From the NCBI GenBank assembly GCA_958009055.1, contig OY253652.1:930001-994000 (forward strand): 64,000 nt of DNA. The letters are read 5' to 3'. Positions 63,657-64,000 of this stretch are shown piece by piece (position 1 is the stretch's first letter; each line of letters starts with the position of its first letter). Origin of the DNA: Choricystis sp. odSpoLacu1 (lineage: Eukaryota; Chlorophyta; Trebouxiophyceae). The translations under genes and the position numbers were made by a program. The notes beneath the pieces were generated by a model. That model made no database searches. It saw only the letters and a program-made list of their open reading frames with translations, and had not been told where the DNA came from.

Positions 63657-64000
63657 AAAGAAAGAAAAAGTGTGTGTGTGTGTGTGTTTGGCGAGCGGTT
63701 AGGCCCCCCCTTTTTTTGGCGCGCGTGTGTGGGGCGTGTCGTTGTGTTAGGCCCCCCTTTTTTTGGCGCGCGTGTGTGGGGCGTGTCGTTGTGTGTGCGT
63801 GTGTGTGGGGTGTGTCGTTGTGTGTGCGTGTGCGATGTTCTTTCAAACAAAACGGAAGCGGCTGTTTTGACGGCCCTCCCCTCCCGGGACGGGACGACCC
63901 CCCCCCTCCCCCTTTTTTCACCCCTCCCCAACCACCACCACCACCGCGCCGCCCCCTTCCATTGTCGATGATAAAACGCTAGGCGTTTTCTACCATTGTT
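63657..64000. repeat. Downstream region with a 48-nt tandem repeat and a terminal hairpin
   Basis: A 344 bp stretch after PEP carboxykinase. A unit of about 48 nt occurs twice in tandem at 63699-63746 and 63747-63794; it starts TTAGGC, then a C-run, seven T, and GGCGCGCGTGTGTGGGGCG. Two shorter, GT-rich partial copies follow to about 63832. At 63973-63989 AAAACGC-TAG-GCGTTTT forms a 7-bp stem with a 3-nt loop. No ORF in the region has family similarity. Confidence 0.7.

Overview
This is nuclear DNA of a small, gene-dense, very GC-rich green alga, most likely a prasinophyte-type chlorophyte. Evidence for the green lineage: a phototropin (two LOV domains plus AGC kinase), an ORANGE carotenoid chaperone, a RIQ/DUF1118 thylakoid protein, lumenal FKBP13-like and TL17-like proteins, and a starch synthase with a starch-binding region. 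Spliceosomal introns (GT..AG, usually 60-380 nt) are common. I could not fix the genus. There are 34 protein genes in 64 kb (about one per 1.9 kb), no rRNA, tRNA, transposon or CRISPR that I can support, and no sign of a foreign island.

Layout. 0.1-9.0 kb: PHF5A splicing factor, a KIAA0930/DUF2045 protein, a plastid site-2 protease, ORANGE, DNA ligase I and TL17. 9.2-14.6 kb: an unknown eight-cysteine secreted protein, a spermidine-synthase-fold protein with a signal peptide, a mercaptopyruvate sulfurtransferase, FKBP13 and RIQ. 15-22 kb: a Trf4-type poly(A) polymerase, a J-domain/ferredoxin fusion, an unknown plastid-like gene and SEC23. 22.8-35.2 kb: SIN3, phototropin, calmodulin, a 72-residue CPVC microprotein, and a CBM20-glycerophosphodiester phosphodiesterase. 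35.5-49.8 kb: a three-RRM protein, an RRSSLGG-repeat protein, mitochondrial phosphate carrier, V-ATPase subunit D, topoisomerase I and a Nup160-like nucleoporin. 50.2-54.4 kb: three neighbouring ribosome-assembly genes (RCL1, NOP16, nucleostemin-type GTPase). 54.5-63.7 kb: CGFS glutaredoxin, a plastid methyltransferase, isobutyryl-CoA dehydrogenase, starch synthase and ATP-type PEP carboxykinase.

Genes are packed head-to-head or tail-to-tail. Several divergent pairs share very short 5' regions: 49 bp between isobutyryl-CoA dehydrogenase and starch synthase, 131 bp between the sulfurtransferase and FKBP13, 189 bp between glutaredoxin and methyltransferase. Many stop codons run straight into a purine tract (TGAGAGAG..). 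Many introns start purine-rich and end pyrimidine-rich, so their ends could pair.

The strongest oddity is a set of about 18 reading-frame breaks in seven otherwise well-conserved genes. Each lies on or close to a C/G homopolymer or a (GC)n run, and each is repaired, as judged by frame arithmetic, by removing one (in one case two) repeat unit(s). I read this as systematic over-length of simple repeats in the assembly, but it must be excluded before calling any of these genes broken. I found no convincing new defence or mobile system.
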